Positions 22,004 through 35,172 are shown, counted from the first letter of the stretch. The stretch: DNA of 64,000 bases from Solea solea (GCF_958295425.1 NC_081141.1:12263500-12327499), one strand, 5' to 3'. A program made the numbers and translations. The notes: generated by a model not told the origin, from the letters alone.

Positions 22004-22860
22004 AATGGACTCAACCAATTCGACGAAACTACAAACCGCCCTATCTGCTCAGGGTACTAAGCTTTACCAGCACGAGGCACAACTGGGCACAATCAGTTGT
22101 GTTGTCAAGGACCTCACAGAGTGCCAGGAGGAGTTTCAAGCCACCGTCACCACTCGGATCAACCACCTGGCAGGACAACTTGCCACGTTGAATACACCAC
22201 CGACTGAGAGTGCTGCGGTGGCATCAACAGAGAGACGTGCAGCTATAACGTCTCTAGCTTTGGCCCCCCCGGAGAAGTTTTCCGGAGACTCGGGCGACTG
22301 CAGAACTTTTTTAGTCCAGTGCGACCTGCATTTCAGATAAACCGACAGCCTTTGTGTCAGACCAAGCTAAAGTGGCGTTTGTGGTGTCCCACTTAACCGG
22401 CAGAGCCGCCATAGAGTTTCAGATAGTGGGTGGAACACACCAGCCTTAATAGACGCGTTTATGAATGGACTCTCAGAACCCATTAAGGATCATTTATCAC
22501 CATTCGGGCTTCCCCAGGATCTGGACGAATGGACAACAGACTACGGGAGAGGGAGAGAGAGAGCAGCGGCGAACTGCAGCTCCTCCTCCCAGTCACCAGG
22601 GGCACTCGCCGGGGATCCAGCCTCCAAGGACTCCTTCGAGCTTCACGTTGGCGAGTTCCGGGACTACAGCGCCACCCCTCGGGAGGAGCCAATGCAGCTG
22701 GGGGAACCTAAATCACTCTGGAGGAGAGACAGCACCGGCTGCAGGAGGGCTGTTGTTTCTATTGTGGACAATGGGGCCACCGACTCGCCACATGTCCGGT
22801 AAAGGATCAAGCTCACCAGCCAAGAGGAGTTCGCTGGTGAGTGGGATTACATCTGATTTT
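22004..22860 (+). pseudogene. Broken gag of the chromovirus
   Basis: Starts MDSTNSTKLQTALSAQG and runs to a stop at 22338-22340; similarity then continues in other frames. A CCHC zinc knuckle (CFYCGQWGHRLATC, about 22756-22797) sits in a third frame, showing at least two frameshifts. Gag would form the nucleocapsid of the transposition particle. PPEKFSGD is the typical gypsy Gag capsid-start motif. Confidence 0.75.
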
Positions 22861-25200
22861 GCTCCTCGACCTCTGACTCAGGTAAAACTCTCATTAAATG
22901 ACCATAATGTTACTCAGGGGGTGTTAATTGACTCTGGGGCAGATGAAAGTCTCATGGACTGGAATTTTGCACGACGGAACCAAGTTAAAACTGTTAAAGC
23001 GACTGTTTTGGATGGTCGTTTATTGTTCTGCGTGACTCATTGTACTGAACCTATCCGGATAACATTTAATGACGGCCACACTGAAATTATGCAATTTCAT
23101 TTGTTTGACTCTGCACAACATCCACTGATCTTAGGGTTCCCCTGGCTAAAGAAGCACAACCCAAACATTGATTAGAATTCAGGCAAAATAATGGGGTGGG
23201 GAGACGAGTGTGATCACTCATGTAAAGATCACAATGGGACGGGACCTGGCACTTCTGAGACTCCAGAGACTGAAGTAAGCTTGGGCAACGAATATGACGA
23301 TACAGACTTATCTAAGGTACCCTCATGTTGCCATGACATAAAGGAAGTCTTTAACAAAACAAAAGCCACGTCACTTCCTCCTCATCGACCTTTTGACTGT
23401 GCTATTGACTTGTTACCTGGTGTGCCCATCCCTAAGGGGCATCTGTATTCCATTGCGGGACCGGAGAAGGCAGCTATGGATGAGTATGTCACCTCCACCC
23501 TGAAGGCCGGGTAATACGTCCGTCATCCTCTCCAGCTGGTACAGATTTCTTTTTTGTGGGTAAGAAAGACGGCTCTCTCAGACCTTACATTGACTATAGT
23601 TCTCTGAATGACATTACTGTAAAGAACCATTACCCACTCCCCTTAATATCCTCTGCTTTTGAACTGCTCCAAACAGCCACAGTCTTCACAAAGTTAGACT
23701 TCAGAAATGCTATTACCTCATCAGGATCAGAGTAGGCAATGAATGGAAGACAGGTTTCAACACACCAAATGGACATTATGAGTACCTAGTCATGCCGTTT
23801 GGACTTTGTAATGCTCCAGCTGTTTTTCAGTCCACGAAACCGTGTGGTTGGAGCGGTGTCATGGCAGATAGAATCAGAAGTGAAGCGGGCCAATGTTGAG
23901 ACTCCGACTCTGAGTGGGTGTCCTCCTAACCTTTTGTTTGTCCCTCTGTCATTGCGCTCCAAGGTCATCCACTGGGCTCACACTTCAAGAATCACATGAC
24001 ATCCTGGTGACAAACGTACTATGTACGTCATCAAGCAGCAGTTCTGGTGGCCAAACATGGAAGAGGCTGTCTCTGAGTACGTGGCGGCCTGTCCAATATG
24101 TGCCCAGAATAAGACCTTGACTCGGGCCCAAATGGGTCTGCTTCAACCGCTGCCTGTTCCTCAATGGAAATGGTCCCTCATCTCTATGGACTTTGTGACT
24201 GGATTACCCCCTTCAAAGGGGAACACAACCATCCTGACGGTGATGGACCAGTTCTCGAAAATTACACATTTCATTACCCTTGCCAAGTTACCCTCTGCTA
24301 AGGAGACAGCAAAGGTCATGTTGAATCATGGCTTCCCTAGCGACATTGTTTCTGACTGAAGACCACAGTTTATCTCACCCTTCTGGAAGGAGTTTTGCCA
24401 GCTTCTCGACACGACCGTCAGCCTGTCCTCCGGCTATTACCCACAGTCCAATGGTCAGACTGAACGCCTCAACCAGGAGCTTGAGACCTGCCTCCAATAT
24501 CTCATTTCCCAGAACCAGGTCACCTGGTGCGACCATCTCACCTGGGTGGAATACACCCACAATACTCTTCCCTCGGCTGCCACGGGCCTCTCACCCTTCC
24601 AGTGTGCCAGTGGTTTTCAGCCTCCCCTGTTCCCAGCCAATGAGAAACAGGTCACGCTCCCTTCGGCTCACGCCATGATTCGTCTGTCGCCGGATTTGGG
24701 ACAGTGCTCGGCGGGTACTCCTCCGACAGACCGACACAGACGACCGGCTCCTCCCTACAGGCCTGGCCAGAGGGTGTGGCTTGCCACCAAGGACTTGCCC
24801 CTTCACGTCCATTCCAGGAAGTTGGCTCCGAGGTTCGTAGGTCCTTTTCCCATATCAAAAGTCATTAACCTGGTTTCTGTGTCGTCTACACCTTCCCAGG
24901 TCACTAAAGGTCCACTCCACATTCCATGTCAGCAAGATCAAGCCAGTCAAGGACAGCACTCTGGTGCTCCCCCTCCACCCCCTGGCTTGTCGATGGCGGT
25001 CCTGTGTATACTGTCAGGAAGCTTCTGGCTGCCCGCCGCCGTGGCCGCGGTACTCAGTTTTTGGTGGACTGGGAGGATTACGGTCCGGAGAAGCGCTCAT
25101 GGATTCCTTCTACTTCATCATGGACAAAAACCTGATTGAAGACTTTTATCTCCACCACCCGGAGATTCCTGGGCCATCAGGAGTCGGCCCTAGAGGGGGG
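22861..25200 (+). pseudogene. Broken pol of the chromovirus (PR, partial RT, IN, chromodomain)
   Basis: The protease site DSGADE lies at 22931-22948. RT motifs follow: [16 protein letters not shown] (from 23562), [22 protein letters not shown] and [14 protein letters not shown] (to about 23833). The sequence then jumps straight to the integrase N-terminus, so the YxDD palm and RNase H are missing. The integrase zinc finger has HxxxH near 23970-23990 and CPIC at 24091-24102. The first catalytic Asp is in SMDFVTGLP (about 24184-24210). A TGA at 24357-24359 interrupts the second Asp region, and QTERLNQELE carries the Glu. A stop at 23512-23514 and several frameshifts confirm loss of function. 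Confidence 0.85.
25004..25105 (+). pseudogene. Chromodomain remnant at the pol C-terminus
   Basis: [14 protein letters not shown]...[18 protein letters not shown] has the aromatic and Trp positions of a chromodomain (YxVxxLL; VxWxxY; SWxP), the defining domain of chromoviruses, thought to steer integration to marked chromatin. Confidence 0.85.
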
Positions 25201-25203
25201 TAC

Positions 25204-25675
25204 TGTAATATCACGTCAAGTTTGTTAAGTTTAGTCACTCATGTCTTGTTTTCTTATGCACTTTCTGTTTTATTTTTTTTATTTTTATTTTGTATTCACT
25301 TTCCCTCTGATTTCAGACCCAGACTTCCTCCCCTTGTGTGATTTCCCGCCCTGCCCCTGATTTCTTTCACCTGTTACCACTTACCTCCTGTATAAATAGT
25401 CCCTGTCTTCCCCTGTCATGTCGCCAGTTCGTATTGTTTGGTCCATGAGTTACGTCGTCAAGTTCGTTCATAGCAAGTTGTTCCTTTCCCCTGGTTTAGT
25501 TTACTCGTGTTAAGATTTGTGTGATCCTCCTGATGAGCGCTTTTTGTTAATGTTTTTGATTCTCCTTGTGAGCGTTTTTCGTTTATATTCTTATTAAGTA
25601 AACTTTTTGTTAAACTTTACCTTGACTTTGAGTCGTGCATTTGAGTCCTCCAGTCTCGTGTCTAAAAGCATAAGA
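25204..25675 (+). repeat. 3' LTR (472 bp)
   Basis: The longer, more complete LTR copy. It starts TGTAATATCACGTCAAG and ends AAGCATAAGA. TATAAATAGT lies at about 25391-25400. Confidence 0.92.
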
Positions 25676-25680
25676 CAAAC
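25676..25680. repeat. Target-site duplication, right
   Basis: CAAAC directly after the 3' LTR. Confidence 0.8.
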
Positions 25681-25800
25681 TTAAGAGAAAAGTATTAATC
25701 TTTTGAGAATGAAGTCGTAATATAATGAGAATAAAGTTATAGTATTAAAAAAAGTCAGAATATTACAAGAAAAAGTCATAATACGAGAGTGAAGTTTCTT
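25681..25800. repeat. Older AT-rich repeat, right part
   Basis: GAGAATGAAGTCGTAATATA, GAGAATAAAGTTATAG and AAAAAGTCATAATACGAGAG are degenerate copies of one unit, a teleost repeat style with AAGTCGTAATATTA-like words. The retrotransposon landed at its left end. Confidence 0.5.
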
Positions 25801-28800
25801 TTTTATCATTATCTAATGTATTCTTATTAAATAGCAGCAGCACACAGATGTAACCAGCGTTATCCTTGCAGTCGACCACTATCAGCCATTTCCTCCTCCA
25901 CAAAAGAGATGATTTCCTCTGAGTCTGTGTGATTCTTTCTTCCAAACAGACTCAGTTTCTTTCACAATCTTTTCAAAGCCCTGATGCTAAAGATAATGTG
26001 GAGCTGATGTGCCAAAAATATTAAGTATTTATTTATTTGTGATGCCCCAAATCAAAATGTAACTTCACGAAAATGCTCCACATTTGCAGCAGGTTGCAGT
26101 TGATCATCTGAGATTTTGCTTGAATAATAATTACTACTTTATATTTTACCCCTTTTGTTTTTTTTTTTTAATTCAGGCCAACATTGTTTTACTCAGTAAC
26201 GAATGTGATTTAAAATGTAGTGAATTACAGTACTTCCAAAAAAACATACTTAAGTAAGTACACAAAAAAAACCTACTCAATTACAGTAACGCGAGTAAAT
26301 GTAATTCATTACTTTCCACCTCTGCCTAATTCTCCACCTTAAATAACAGTGGTTGACGATTCCTTGCATGATTTATGGGTTGGCTGTATTGTTTTATTTT
26401 ATAAAACCCTGTGGAGGTGGGCGTGGCTGGTGCTCAGCAGCATGAGGGAGTGCAGGTGTGAAGATGGCTCATGACAGCAGTCACAGGTGAGCTAATTGGC
26501 ACAGCTGAGGCTGCTTTGCAATCATGCTCTCCCTTTATATTCAGTAGCTCGGTGGCTCCAGCAGAGACTGACGTGCTGCACGCAAGAGGGAAGAGCTGCT
26601 AAGTTTATATCAATTTGTGTCAATCTACAAATCGAAGTTTATGTTAAGCTGCGAACAAACCGAGTTGGTCTACATCTGTGTCGAAAGAACTCGACATACG
26701 TTGTGTTTTAATGGGAAGTGTTCTACAAATAAATGTTGAATGACATATTGATCAAGGTTAATATCAGAAAAACAAAGTTTGAAAAAAATGATGGGGAAAG
26801 CTGCGGCTTATCTCGTAAAGCTGATATCACCAGATATCAGTCAAACTATAGCAACCTGTATTTCATTATTTGATTCTGTTATCTCACGTTTCCCTTGTGC
26901 TTGGTGGGGTGAGCTATCTTGGGCTCTTTGCTTTGTCAATGCTGGTGTGAAGAGCTGGAGCATGAAAATGGATTAATGAACGAAATCAGGGAAAATTGTT
27001 ATTGATCATGCAAAATGATCTCAGTGTATACATTTTAAGTGCGTTAATGATACTAACTAAGCTTTGGCATTTGATTTTTCCACAATATTTTGGATTACTC
27101 TCCAGCCACAATCTGAGAGTTGAGTGATTATGAGCTTGTGCAACTTTAGTCATCTCTGTACAGACGCATGATTTAATTAAATTACTTCACTAGATCCTCC
27201 ACAGTTTGGCACAGTGAAATCTGGCAAACTTTATGTGTGGAGCAAGATGTTTGAGGTAGAGCTGTGGGACTGCTGGAAGAATCATGGCCACCAAAGAGAC
27301 ACTTCCCTGGAGGTCATTCTCTGCCTCATCTGGCAGCTGAGGATCAAAAAGGCTGCACAGTCTCCCCTGCTTTTTCCTCCCTGGAACTGCTATTTAGGAC
27401 CATAAACATTGACTTTGTCAGCTGTCCTATAGGTCCAAAGTCTTAACCTAATACCTAAATACCTGGTTAAGTATTAACTGGTTATAGTTGACGGTAAAGA
27501 TCAGGCTTTTGGTTAATCTGTGCAAATGAAGGAAACTCAGTGCAGTGTCCTAACAAAGATAGCTGCACAAACCTGTGTGTTCCTGTGCTTACATAAAATC
27601 CCTCTCATTTCATGGCTAATCTCACATTCATTAGTCACTTTAGTGCCCAAGACCACTCACTTTATCTCTCTTCCGTGGGCACTGATCCTCCTTTGCTTTT
27701 AGCACAACACTACTGTGCTGCAAATAAATATTTTCTAGCCCAGACTCTAGACTAAGGATGGGTAATGCATCCCTGATACTGTTTTAATCAATTTCGTCAG
27801 TGTTATTCAAATTGTCCTCATCAGTAAGGTGTTATGTGTGATTCTCCTAAAGTCTGCCCTATTGCCATTTGTAAGATGATTAGTCACCTGAGCTGAGGAG
27901 GGCGACGCCGCAGCACAACACAAGGCCCCAAGCAGCCCGCCATGGATCTCCGGGATATTAGCAATGCATCAAGGGGGATGAAGTGTCAAATGGCTGGTTT
28001 GTTCTTGGGGACACTGTATTCATCATATTTATTGTGAGGCAGACTCAGGTCCCTGAGGCTGGCCAGCTGGCCGGCAAACAAAGATGTAGTCTGTATCAAA
28101 CCTGACACATCAGAGTCGAGTGGCTTATCAAGAAAAATATATTTTGAAGACCATATTATTACAGCAGGGCAAGAGTCAGAAACAAACCACACAGCAGTGG
28201 CACTTCCACTTCGATCTAAACGATGCTATTGCCTGCTAACGTTTGTTTGCTGGATGGGTTTTGATTTGCTTGTGCCAATCTATTGTCTCTATGACTACAG
28301 TGAACAACAACAGGCCTATACACTAACTCACCAAGCAGGGGAAACAAGGCAATCTCATCTCTGCAGTTTCCTGCTCCATGTTATTGCATTTGCAATGGTT
28401 TTGGTTCAGCTCTCTATGGCACTCTCAAGACAAATGCACTGCTAACAGCATTGTTTTGGTGTTTGTGTGTCACTCCTGGGTGTTTGTTGCAGGAAATACA
28501 GAGGCTCAGAGGCCATTTCTGAAACAATCACTTCTTCCATTTCATGTGTGAATGCAACATGCGCTTCCTTGTGTGCATCGGCGTGAGCGCCTACAGTATC
28601 CATATTGTGAGGTCCCTCCTCGCTGTGTCTAACGATGTAGCACAAAGGCAACAGCAGGGTCCCGTTTGACTTGAAAGAGATTTGCAGCAAATGAGCTCAT
28701 CCATCAGCAGAAGCGTGTTGACATAAGGGAATGATGAGGGGAGGGAGGGTGTGGAAGAGAATGAAGAGAGACGGTGGGGTGGAGCAGGGGCAGGACTGCT

Positions 28801-30314
28801 CCGAGACGTCTCCTCGTGAAATATTACGGTTGTGACATTTCACTAAGACCTTCTCTTGTCCTCTGGATGTTTCAGCTTAAAGACTTGAGTTCTAGGCCAC
28901 GGTTAGCTCTGGTGCCACACAGCATGAAGGTTTTCATCTTGAATTGTTGTTCAACTGCAGCATTTCTGTGGATTTCTCTCTTGGTAATCTGGCTTTATAG
29001 TCCAGAGACATTCAGACTGGGATTAGGTTACAACTGGGATGATGGGATTAGGTCAAAGAGAGAGACAACGCTCCTATTAGTTGTTGTACCTCACAGCTAC
29101 TCACACACAAACATCCTCTCCATAAAGAGGGTTGCTATTCCAGCAACTAGCAATTACAACTACTACAGCTTTAATTGGTGATTTGTTGGCATGAATGTGA
29201 GCGCAATGTTGAACTTGGACTGGGATGGCGACCTGTCCACAGTGGCCTCTCAACCAGTGTTAGCCGTGTTTGCACTCCAGCTTGCAGTTGGGCTCTCAAA
29301 ATGCAAACTAGTAAAGTCTGGTCTCTGAAGCTTGATGTGAATCATTTGAGGGTTTGATACAAAATGATAAGCACAGCCAGACTGGAAACAACAAATGAAA
29401 TTGTTTTAGCCAATAAACTGAAAATGATGAAAGTTCCAACCATGTTCAGGTTTAATTTATGAGCAATAACTTCAAATATCCCCAAAGTGGAGTTAAGAAG
29501 AGCAGCTAATGACATGCAACTCACTATTGTAGAGGTGAAACGATGCACAGTGGCTATGACATGGGAACACTGTGATCCAAATACATTTTTGGACATTTCT
29601 GGAAGCAGATTTTATATTTTTAATTATTCATACACATGCAATTAAATAATCATTGGGTTTTATTATTTAAATCTCCACTGTGTGGAATTTAGTGCCATCT
29701 AGGGGGTCCTACAGTGTTTCTCAGGGTCTTAAAATCCAAATGACAGTGAGAAAATATCCGAAGATCATTTAATCCTCTAAATAACCACCTGATGCATCGT
29801 CCTGTCATGTCTATTTAAAGACAAGTCCCGATCACACAGCATGTGACTCGTCCACTTACAGCAATCTTCCAGATTCCGCAGGAGAAAGTAAGGTGTTAAT
29901 CATGACGCCCACATGTGTACGCCCGCTCCTCACACCCTGTTATAAATAACACTGTACAAAACATCTGTTTATTTTGCTTAAAGAGGCTTGTTACTCAGTG
30001 CAGTTGATTATGTAGAGAGATTTCCATAAGCATATCATATTAGAAACTGTTTTTCCTATTTTCCTTGCCTCAGTTAGACAAAGCTAATAACTGTGTTTCT
30101 TTTTGTGGTTTCCTGCACTTCCTTATAGAGTCTGCCAGTTCTTTGAAGAAAAGGAGATATTGTTTCCTTGAGGAAACATCTGTCTGCTGGTGTTTAGCAA
30201 ACATGGGGAAAACGTATCTCCTTTCATTGTGTAGAGTTTTGAAATGGATATGTGAGGTTAAGCCATCGTTTCCCCTGAAACAGATGAAATGGGAAAAGTC
30301 ACTTTTTGCTCATA

Positions 30315-30450
30315 GAAAAGATTCAAGATTCAAGAAGATTCATTTATTTTATGCTTGACTGTACAAGTAAAACTATTCCATTTTGTGCAAGGGGAAGAAT
30401 AAAAATAGAGAATATAAAAATATGCATAAATATCTACAGCTATATACATT
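30315..30450 (-). mobile_element. LINE/SINE 3'-tail fragment, reversed
   Basis: AAGATTCAAGATTCAAGAAG then TTTATTTTATGC, ATTCCATTTTGTGCAAG and an A-rich body resemble, from memory, a common reversed teleost LINE tail. No protein-coding part. Confidence 0.4.
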
Positions 30451-30600
30451 GTTATTCACCGAAAAGGGGAACTGTCACAGTTTACTCACTGCAGGTTTGG
30501 TCAGCTTTCATTGCCTCTGCGTCCTGCAGGCAGTGCAGTCCTGGCACTGAATAAGCTGTGGCATTTGGGTCCAGTGAGTGTGCATATGTGTAGGTGTGTT

Positions 30601-30601
<1 letters not shown>

Positions 30602-30632
<31 letters not shown>
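30602..30632. repeat. (GT)n microsatellite
   Basis: About 15 GT units. Confidence 0.92.
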
Positions 30633-30634
<2 letters not shown>

Positions 30635-31786
30635 ACCACCCTGTAACCCCACCACAGGGTGTGGAGACAACTTCCTTTGGGGGCAGCCAAGGGTACTTCG
30701 TAGTCACTGACATTTCTGACAGCCTCTGATAGAGCCCAGAGTGCTGAATTATTCATACAGGTGTTATTGCGAAAGGTTGCCATTTTCACGGGAGAAACTG
30801 ACCCCCAGAAAAGATTGTGGCTGTTTGTAGCCTGCAAGTGGATACAGGAGAAATGAGTTGGGGCCGTGGTGACTTTTAGACCAAATGGCAACCCATTCTC
30901 TGTCAGTTCACATGTAGACTCGTACATCTTCTTTGGTCTGAGCGAAACTCTTGTGTTTTTTAGCTTTTGTTGGTGGAGTAAAAAAAACATTTGACATGAG
31001 TTTTGTTTCCATACCAATTGTCATAATGGATGTTGAAATGGGAATGTGATCCAACCAAAAAAATGTGTATATTGTGTATTCATAATGCTGGTCATTTTAG
31101 TTTTGCTTACATAAGCTTGTGGTTACAACATACTTGGAGGATAGCAGTGGATAAAAGGTCTGCTTCCACTTCAGTAACCTGCACAGATAACCATGACACA
31201 CCAAAACAACAAACAACTGGGTACAATAAGAGCAGCAAAGAAACCTGTGTAGATATGTGAGATATGTTTTATGTGCATGATTCTATACAAAATGCAAAGT
31301 ACTTACTGCAATTCTTAATTTTGCTGTGTTAAAATAATAATAATAAAAATAATTATGTAATATATGTTGCATGATGTCAAATCCTGTAATTCCGGAGTCA
31401 AACTGTGATGCTCAGTGGAACGACCTGGTTTCAACCACCTCAAGAGTCTATTTGGGTTTCATATGTCCTGCTGTTTCCTCCCTGTTTCGTCTTAGTAGAT
31501 GCTGCAGAGCCTAATGAGAGACTTTTGGTCCTTACCCCTGCCGATTGTAACTCTTGTCATTTATGACTCCAGCAGCTTGTGTCGTCTCGCTCTGCCATTT
31601 GTTCACGGCAACAAGCAAACACCACTATCTCTGGCCTTGAAGCTAAATGATATGTACAAAGTTATGTGATTCCTCTAGATTTATAGATTTAGATTTAATT
31701 ATCACCTCTCTATCATCTTAATTATCGTCTATGATAATGTCTTTGAACTTGTTTATGTCACACCGCAGTGGCTTGAACATCATATA

Positions 31787-31882
31787 CTTGTAAAATTCAC
31801 CGTGCTGTTGCCTTTTATTGAAACTGGGCTGTTTCAGCAATTGCCCCCCCAGGGATCAATAAAGTATTTCTGATTCTGATTT
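31787..31882 (+). mobile_element. LINE 3'-tail fragment
   Basis: CCCAGGGATCAATAAAGTAT followed by TTCTGATTCTGATT is a widespread teleost non-LTR 3' end ending in a short tandem motif. Only the tail is present. Confidence 0.5.
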
Positions 31883-33419
31883 CCGATTGAGGACTAAATA
31901 AGCATTTATGATCACATTATAATAGAAACAATTTGTTATTATTCAAAGAAGACATGTTATAAGACATTAATGGTGACATTCCGAGCATGATTGCTGCCTG
32001 GCAACAAGCTGCCAACCAACACCTCCTGTTAGAAAGTGTTCCTCTGCTCCACCACTGTTCCTCTGTGCAGAAATATCTTTTTTTTTTCTTATATCAAATG
32101 CTCCTTCATTGTCATGTTTAATGAGCGTTCTAAGCCCAACCTGTAATTTCACTCTCACAAAGAAAAATAATGTGTTATTGACTGGAAGAATACTGTGGTG
32201 GTGACGTGAAAAGGCACAATGGAGTTTCACTTCAGAGCTTCTTGTCTTTCAAACACAAAACTTTCATTGTGTCTTTACATTATTGTCACAGCAAATGCTG
32301 CAGCCTGTCTCATTCTGCAGCTTTTGTCTGTTGCACACCAATATTTGTGCTGCAGGCACATTAAACAGGAACGGCAACATGTCCTCCACTTCACTTTTAA
32401 AGACATATATTTCGTTTTAAAACATTCGCTGGATTCGTGTGAAAGGAGCACTTTGACACAAAGAGCAATTGGAATCAGTCATGTCGGAATCAAGATCACT
32501 GATCCACCTCTCACACAGCCAGCTGCTACTTGAGAAAGGAAATATGTGTCACATTTCTAGCTAGAACTTATTAGCAATGCTGATAGAAACACTCATAAAT
32601 TAAAACAGCCGCTTTTTGGCCTTTGATATCACATCTAAAGATGAATAAGTAATCGCACCTGTGTGGCGGCACGCAAATAACAGACATGCCTCTGAGCTTA
32701 ACTCTGTCCAGTCTGTGTATCGCCAGACAGAGCCAAATTAGCATGCTGGAACACAAGTGCTCGTTGCCCTCTCCAAGGCTGAGGTGCTTGGCTCCACTTG
32801 TGGGCAAAACATTACCAGCCAGCTGCTCGCTAGATAACAAATAAGAACTGGAGCAGCAGAGGGTCGGAACATATGCAGGCATTTGTGCCTTTTGCTTGTC
32901 TGGTCTCAACCCTGGCACAGTCTTATTTAGCTGTGAAGAGAAGGTCGAGAGGTCACCTTGACTCTGACCCTTGTCGGTTTTCAGTTAATGTTTACAATCG
33001 CGAAAGCCAAACCTTTTTTCCACCTTTTACATTTCAAAAATCACTCTAAGGAAATCTAAGGATAGTGGGACGAGGTTTATCAAACCTGCTGAATGTTTTT
33101 AACTCCACAAAAAGTATTTATAAAGCTGCATTTAACCTGCATGATTGCACTGTATTATTATCTGATTTAATCAAAGGAAAGAGTGTTGAATCAAATTCAG
33201 AATTTGAGTAAAAGGACTTGAAAATCAGTGCTGATCACGTTCATTTTTCCTAGTTATCTGTCTATTTGGTTTCCTCTGGCACACAACCTCATTCCTTGAC
33301 TCATTACTGCCACATGCTGTTGATTTGTGAAGTAGCACTGCCATGTGCACATTACTTCCTTGAAATATGATGCACATTGACTTGGTCTCTGACTCTAAAT
33401 TGACCATAGATATCAACAT

Positions 33420-33545
33420 GAGTGTGAATGGTTGTCATTGACCCAGTAACTGTCTGGAGAACCTTCAGGATGTATAGCTCAAGGTCATCTGGGATTAGCT
33501 CCATCTCCCCCCACAAATACTCAAAGGATAAGTAGTATATGGATA
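33420..33545 (+). mobile_element. L2-like retroposon fragment
   Basis: GAGTGTGAATGGTTGTC, CATCTGGGATTAGCTCCATC and CTCAAAGGATAAGTAGTATA are words of the family seen at 11310-11655, here much decayed. Confidence 0.6.
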
Positions 33546-34360
33546 TACTGATGTAAAGTGAAAGATCTGCATAAATGACATCATAGTCAGTGGAAGTTAT
33601 GTTGAAATGAGAAGAGAGAAAAATAAGCTCACATCCAGTTCAGCACCAAAACAACTACAGCTATTACAAAACCAAATACTTCGGTTAAAATAGTTGAAAT
33701 ACTTTTTAAAATTCTGACATATTTCACGGTCAGTAAATCAAATAACCCACAACACTTTGTCTAATCAGGAGCCAGACGCCCACAAAGAGCAGTCCACTCT
33801 GCCGCTCATGTGGTCAGGCTCTGTTTTTCACTCACCCACTATTGAAATTGCCTGTAGCGTCACAGCAGCTAGTGTGACCTGCTTTCCTCAGCCTCCTCCC
33901 GTCACAGGACGGAGATCTGTTGCCGTCAGCCAGTCTCTTGCAAATTCACCTCAACCGTTGCTTTTGTTGTGCATCTTTTAAATGCGTGTTCACTATGAGG
34001 AAAACAAAAAAGCATGGAAGTGGGGAAAAGGTTATGGTCGTAAACAAAATGGCAACGATGAAGTCATTATAATTTGGCCTCATGTGGCATGTGTTTCTCC
34101 CATAATGCTCTTGGTAGGTGTCATTTGTTCCCTCCTGCTGCTTTGCTGTCCTATGATATGGATGACTTAGAGTTTTATGTGTCACTGTGAGGCTTTATTT
34201 TAGAGACATGTCGATACTTTTGTCATTTGGCTTATTGGAAAGTGACCATATATCGTTATTAAAGCACAGCAGCACCGTCTATCTGCGACTCTCAGCACTG
34301 CTTTGCAGATATCTGGCATCAGAAATGAAGTGTTGACTAAGCTACTTCCACCTCCTTCAG

Positions 34361-34467
34361 AAAGAGGAACAGTGGGAGCTGGAGGAAGAGGAGAGGCAAC
34401 AGATGGTGACGGAGGGAGAAGCAGATAAGAGCAGACCCATGACTTCCCAGTTTGACTTAGACAAAAG
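34361..34467 (+). CDS. Possible orphan coding exon (unassigned)
   Basis: A pyrimidine-rich acceptor (ctacttccacctccttcag) precedes 35 open codons, KEEQWELEEEERQQMVTEGE and on to TSQFDLDK, ending at a weak donor AAAAG|gtcagg. Composition is protein-like (Glu/Gln-rich, possibly helical). I do not recognise the protein and find no partner exons with matching phase, so this may be chance or part of a gene whose other exons I missed. Confidence 0.22.
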
Positions 34468-34533
34468 GTCAGGAACGGTGACTCATATCAGCCCAGATTC
34501 ACATCATCTGCAGTGTCTCTTGATAAATGGTGT

Positions 34534-34552
34534 TGTGTGTGTGTGTGTGTGT
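34534..34552. repeat. (GT)n microsatellite
   Basis: About nine GT units. Confidence 0.8.
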
Positions 34553-34948
34553 ATTCTCCACACTTTCTGGTTCTATATTGCTTTAACGCTGCTAGTCATC
34601 AATCCAAACATAATTGCAGTTTCCTGCAAGATAGTTTTCTTTATGTGCTCTACTTACTTTTTGTAATATTGCAAAGATAAAGTTCAAATTATTGTACTTT
34701 TTTGTTTTGTGTTCCCTATTTATCTCCCAGGCCCTGTCATCACTGTATTTGTCCAATAAAAACAATAATAGTCTTGAAGTCCTGCTGCTGCTACATTTCT
34801 GTCCTAAAAGTTGCATTCTTCAAAAACTTTTCATTGATCCCAGGGTGAAATGTGGTTTTATTAACATTGCTCCATGCAAAAATACAAAAATATATACTGA
34901 ATTAGAGAAAAAAGAAATATTTTATATTTCCTTTTTATTGTATCTGAA

Positions 34949-35129
34949 ATACAGAAATATAGGCGATGGGATAGAAAATAGGATTATGTATAATAACTTT
35001 GTTACTTTTTTGTTTATTGAAGTGGAGAATTTGTATGTCTCATATATATATATGTATATATGTATATATATATATATATATACATACATACATATATATA
35101 TATAATATATATATATATATGTATGTATG

Positions 35130-35172
<43 letters not shown>

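Larger units (their letters stand above)
21658..25675 (+). mobile_element. Defective Ty3/gypsy chromovirus LTR retrotransposon
   Basis: A 4.0-kb element with direct LTRs (21658-21986 and 25204-25675), TG at the 5' ends and CA/GA at the 3' ends, and a 5-bp duplication CAAAC on both sides. In order it carries a Gag remnant with a CCHC knuckle, an aspartic-protease DSGA site, part of reverse transcriptase, an integrase (HHCC and DDE core) and a C-terminal chromodomain, the order of Ty3/gypsy chromoviruses. Frameshifts, stop codons and a large internal deletion removing the RT YxDD centre and all of RNase H make it non-autonomous. Confidence 0.93.
25801..34360. other. Gene-poor stretch with scattered retroposon debris
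   Basis: No recognised gene. Open frames of 60-170 aa exist on both strands but lack domains, splice context or codon bias. A segment at about 26405-26600 (GTGGGCGTGGCTGG, GTGAGCTAATTGGCACAGCT, TTTATATTC) may be an old LTR or SINE. Recognisable repeats are listed separately. Confidence 0.55.

Noticed and set aside
28774..29181. 135-aa plus-strand frame
   Set aside because: No recognisable motif, no splice sites in register, AT-rich codon use like the surrounding non-coding DNA.
30508..31017. 169-aa minus-strand frame
   Set aside because: Runs through a (CA)n microsatellite (His/Thr repeats) and has no domain.
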